DNA of 64,000 nt from Chryseobacterium sp. Marseille-Q5410 (GTDB taxonomy: Bacteria; Bacteroidota; Bacteroidia; Flavobacteriales; Weeksellaceae): contig CAMPOT010000001.1 in the NCBI GenBank assembly GCA_946892665.1, positions 930,001 to 994,000 of the forward strand, in the 5' to 3' direction. The position numbers were made by a program, and so were the translations under genes. The notes under the pieces are model-generated. The model was given only the letters and a program-made list of their open reading frames with translations, was not told the DNA's origin and searched no databases. Shown here one piece after another: positions 63,408 to 64,000 of this stretch (its first letter is position 1; the number at the start of each line of letters is the position of its first letter).

Positions 63408-63761
63408 ATGAACATTATAACAGTTGACGAAGAAGTGTGGAAACACCTCAACGAACGGTTGAAAGCCATTAGCGAATATATCCTCAAACTGGAAGATACA
63501 AGCTACGATAGCTTGTGGCTCAACAACCACGAAGTCTGCCAGTACCTCCACATCAGTGAAAAAACATTGTGGCGTATGCGCACCAATGGGCAGATAGCCT
63601 TTTCAAAAATGTACGGGCAGTATTACTATACGATTGGTGCTATCAAAGATATGCTCAACGCAAACGCTGTGCAGACCACCGATGAATATGTAGAGCAGCT
63701 TATGGCGAAAGGCAAAAGCTATATCGAAAAAGGCAGAAAGCTGAAATCAGGTAATCATTAA
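63408..63761 (+). CDS. Excisionase-like HTH protein (1)
   Basis: 117 residues. A winged-helix/MerR-like HTH_17 domain at about 40-90 (NNHEVCQYLHISEKTLWRMRTNGQIAFSKMYGQYYYTIGAIKDML), as in Xis-type DNA-bending proteins of Bacteroidetes conjugative elements. The N-terminal helix is probably for oligomerisation. Downstream of rteC, as the xis2c/xis2d pair is in CTnDOT. Confidence 0.85.
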   Translation: MNIITVDEEVWKHLNERLKAISEYILKLEDTSYDSLWLNNHEVCQYLHISEKTLWRMRTNGQIAFSKMYGQYYYTIGAIKDMLNANAVQTTDEYVEQLMAKGKSYIEKGRKLKSGNH

Positions 63762-63772
63762 AAGCGTACCGT

Positions 63773-64000
63773 ATGAATATCGACAAAATGGAATTTGTGG
63801 CGTGGATGGAACGCATAATGGATAGGCTTGACATACTCGGCAACCACATAGACGATTTACAAAAGAAGCGCAACAGTATAGACGGCGAGGAATTACTGGA
63901 CAATCAGGATTTATTGCAAATGCTGAAAATCAGTAACCGTTCCCTGCAACGGTATCGCTCCATAGGCAAGCTCCCTTATTATACCATTAGCGGAAAGCTG
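63773..64000 (+). CDS. Excisionase-like HTH protein (2), partial
   Basis: Starts ATG 63773, 11 bp after the previous gene, and runs off the window after 76 codons. N-terminal amphipathic helix (MEFVAWMERIMDRLDILGNHIDDL) then HTH with LDNQDLLQMLKISNRSLQRYRSIGKLPYYTISGKL, the same type as its neighbour. Second gene of the likely excision operon. Confidence 0.85.
   Translation, partial: MNIDKMEFVAWMERIMDRLDILGNHIDDLQKKRNSIDGEELLDNQDLLQMLKISNRSLQRYRSIGKLPYYTISGKL

Noticed and set aside
29604..64000. Conjugation (tra/mob) genes and right attachment site
   Set aside because: None found; they probably lie to the right of the window, so the element is called mobile only from int, rteC and xis-like genes.

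Overview
The window looks like a chromosomal segment of a Bacteroidetes bacterium of class Flavobacteriia, most likely Weeksellaceae (Chryseobacterium/Kaistella-like). Signs are the fused lpxC-fabZ gene, the type IX secretion regulator PorX, an OlsF-type double acyltransferase, promoters of the TTTG / TAnnTTTG type with few Shine-Dalgarno sites, and CTnDOT-type RteC proteins. The genus is an inference; there is no rRNA in the window.

Positions 1 to about 29,600 are ordinary chromosome. In order: a small polysaccharide/galactofuranose cluster (nucleotidyltransferase, GH1-like glycosidase, UDP-galactopyranose mutase, glycosyltransferase); xth; porX; an HD phosphohydrolase; the lipid A block lpxD, lpxC-fabZ, lpxA with efp, a second LpxD-like gene and sucD; outer-membrane proteins; a NatAB-like ABC exporter; dusB with a lipoprotein; a thioredoxin-like protein; glnS; menC; fbp; aspartate kinase; and an OlsF-like aminolipid acyltransferase. 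The block ends at tRNA-Phe (29,531-29,603) with a textbook promoter.

From tRNA-Phe to the right edge the DNA is mobile. A tyrosine integrase lies 250 bp past the tRNA. It is followed by AT-rich cargo: a frameshifted metallophosphoesterase and a likely antiphage set made of a YobI/KAP-like P-loop ATPase that has lost its N-terminal part, a PD-(D/E)XK nuclease and a TIGR02391/Ymh protein. At about 37,232 the ATPase gene is cut abruptly and a second, richer-GC segment begins. It is bounded by two rteC genes (37,393 and 62,300) and runs into two excisionase-like HTH genes at the right edge. No conjugation genes and no right-hand attachment site are inside the window.

Between the two rteC genes is a 23-kb copper/heavy-metal island: three small HMA proteins, two HMBD lipoproteins, an MFS carrier, a multicopper oxidase fused to a CopB-like barrel, a DUF3347 protein, an RND efflux operon, azurin, a Cys-rich four-helix copper-storage-like protein, a CDF exporter and the P-type ATPase CopA. 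It also carries hppD, a flavin/2Fe-2S reductase, a TetR-like gene and three AraC-type regulators, two of which have an N-terminal CxxC metal-binding domain. The most striking structure is not a gene. Twelve transcription units carry 13 copies of a 37-bp operator, which contains two direct half-sites (A-T-n-TCACAA type) 21 bp apart, placed at a fixed distance (20 nt) before an A-rich TTTG -7 element and without a -33 TTG. This reads as one activator-driven metal regulon, plausibly controlled by the HMA-AraC proteins.
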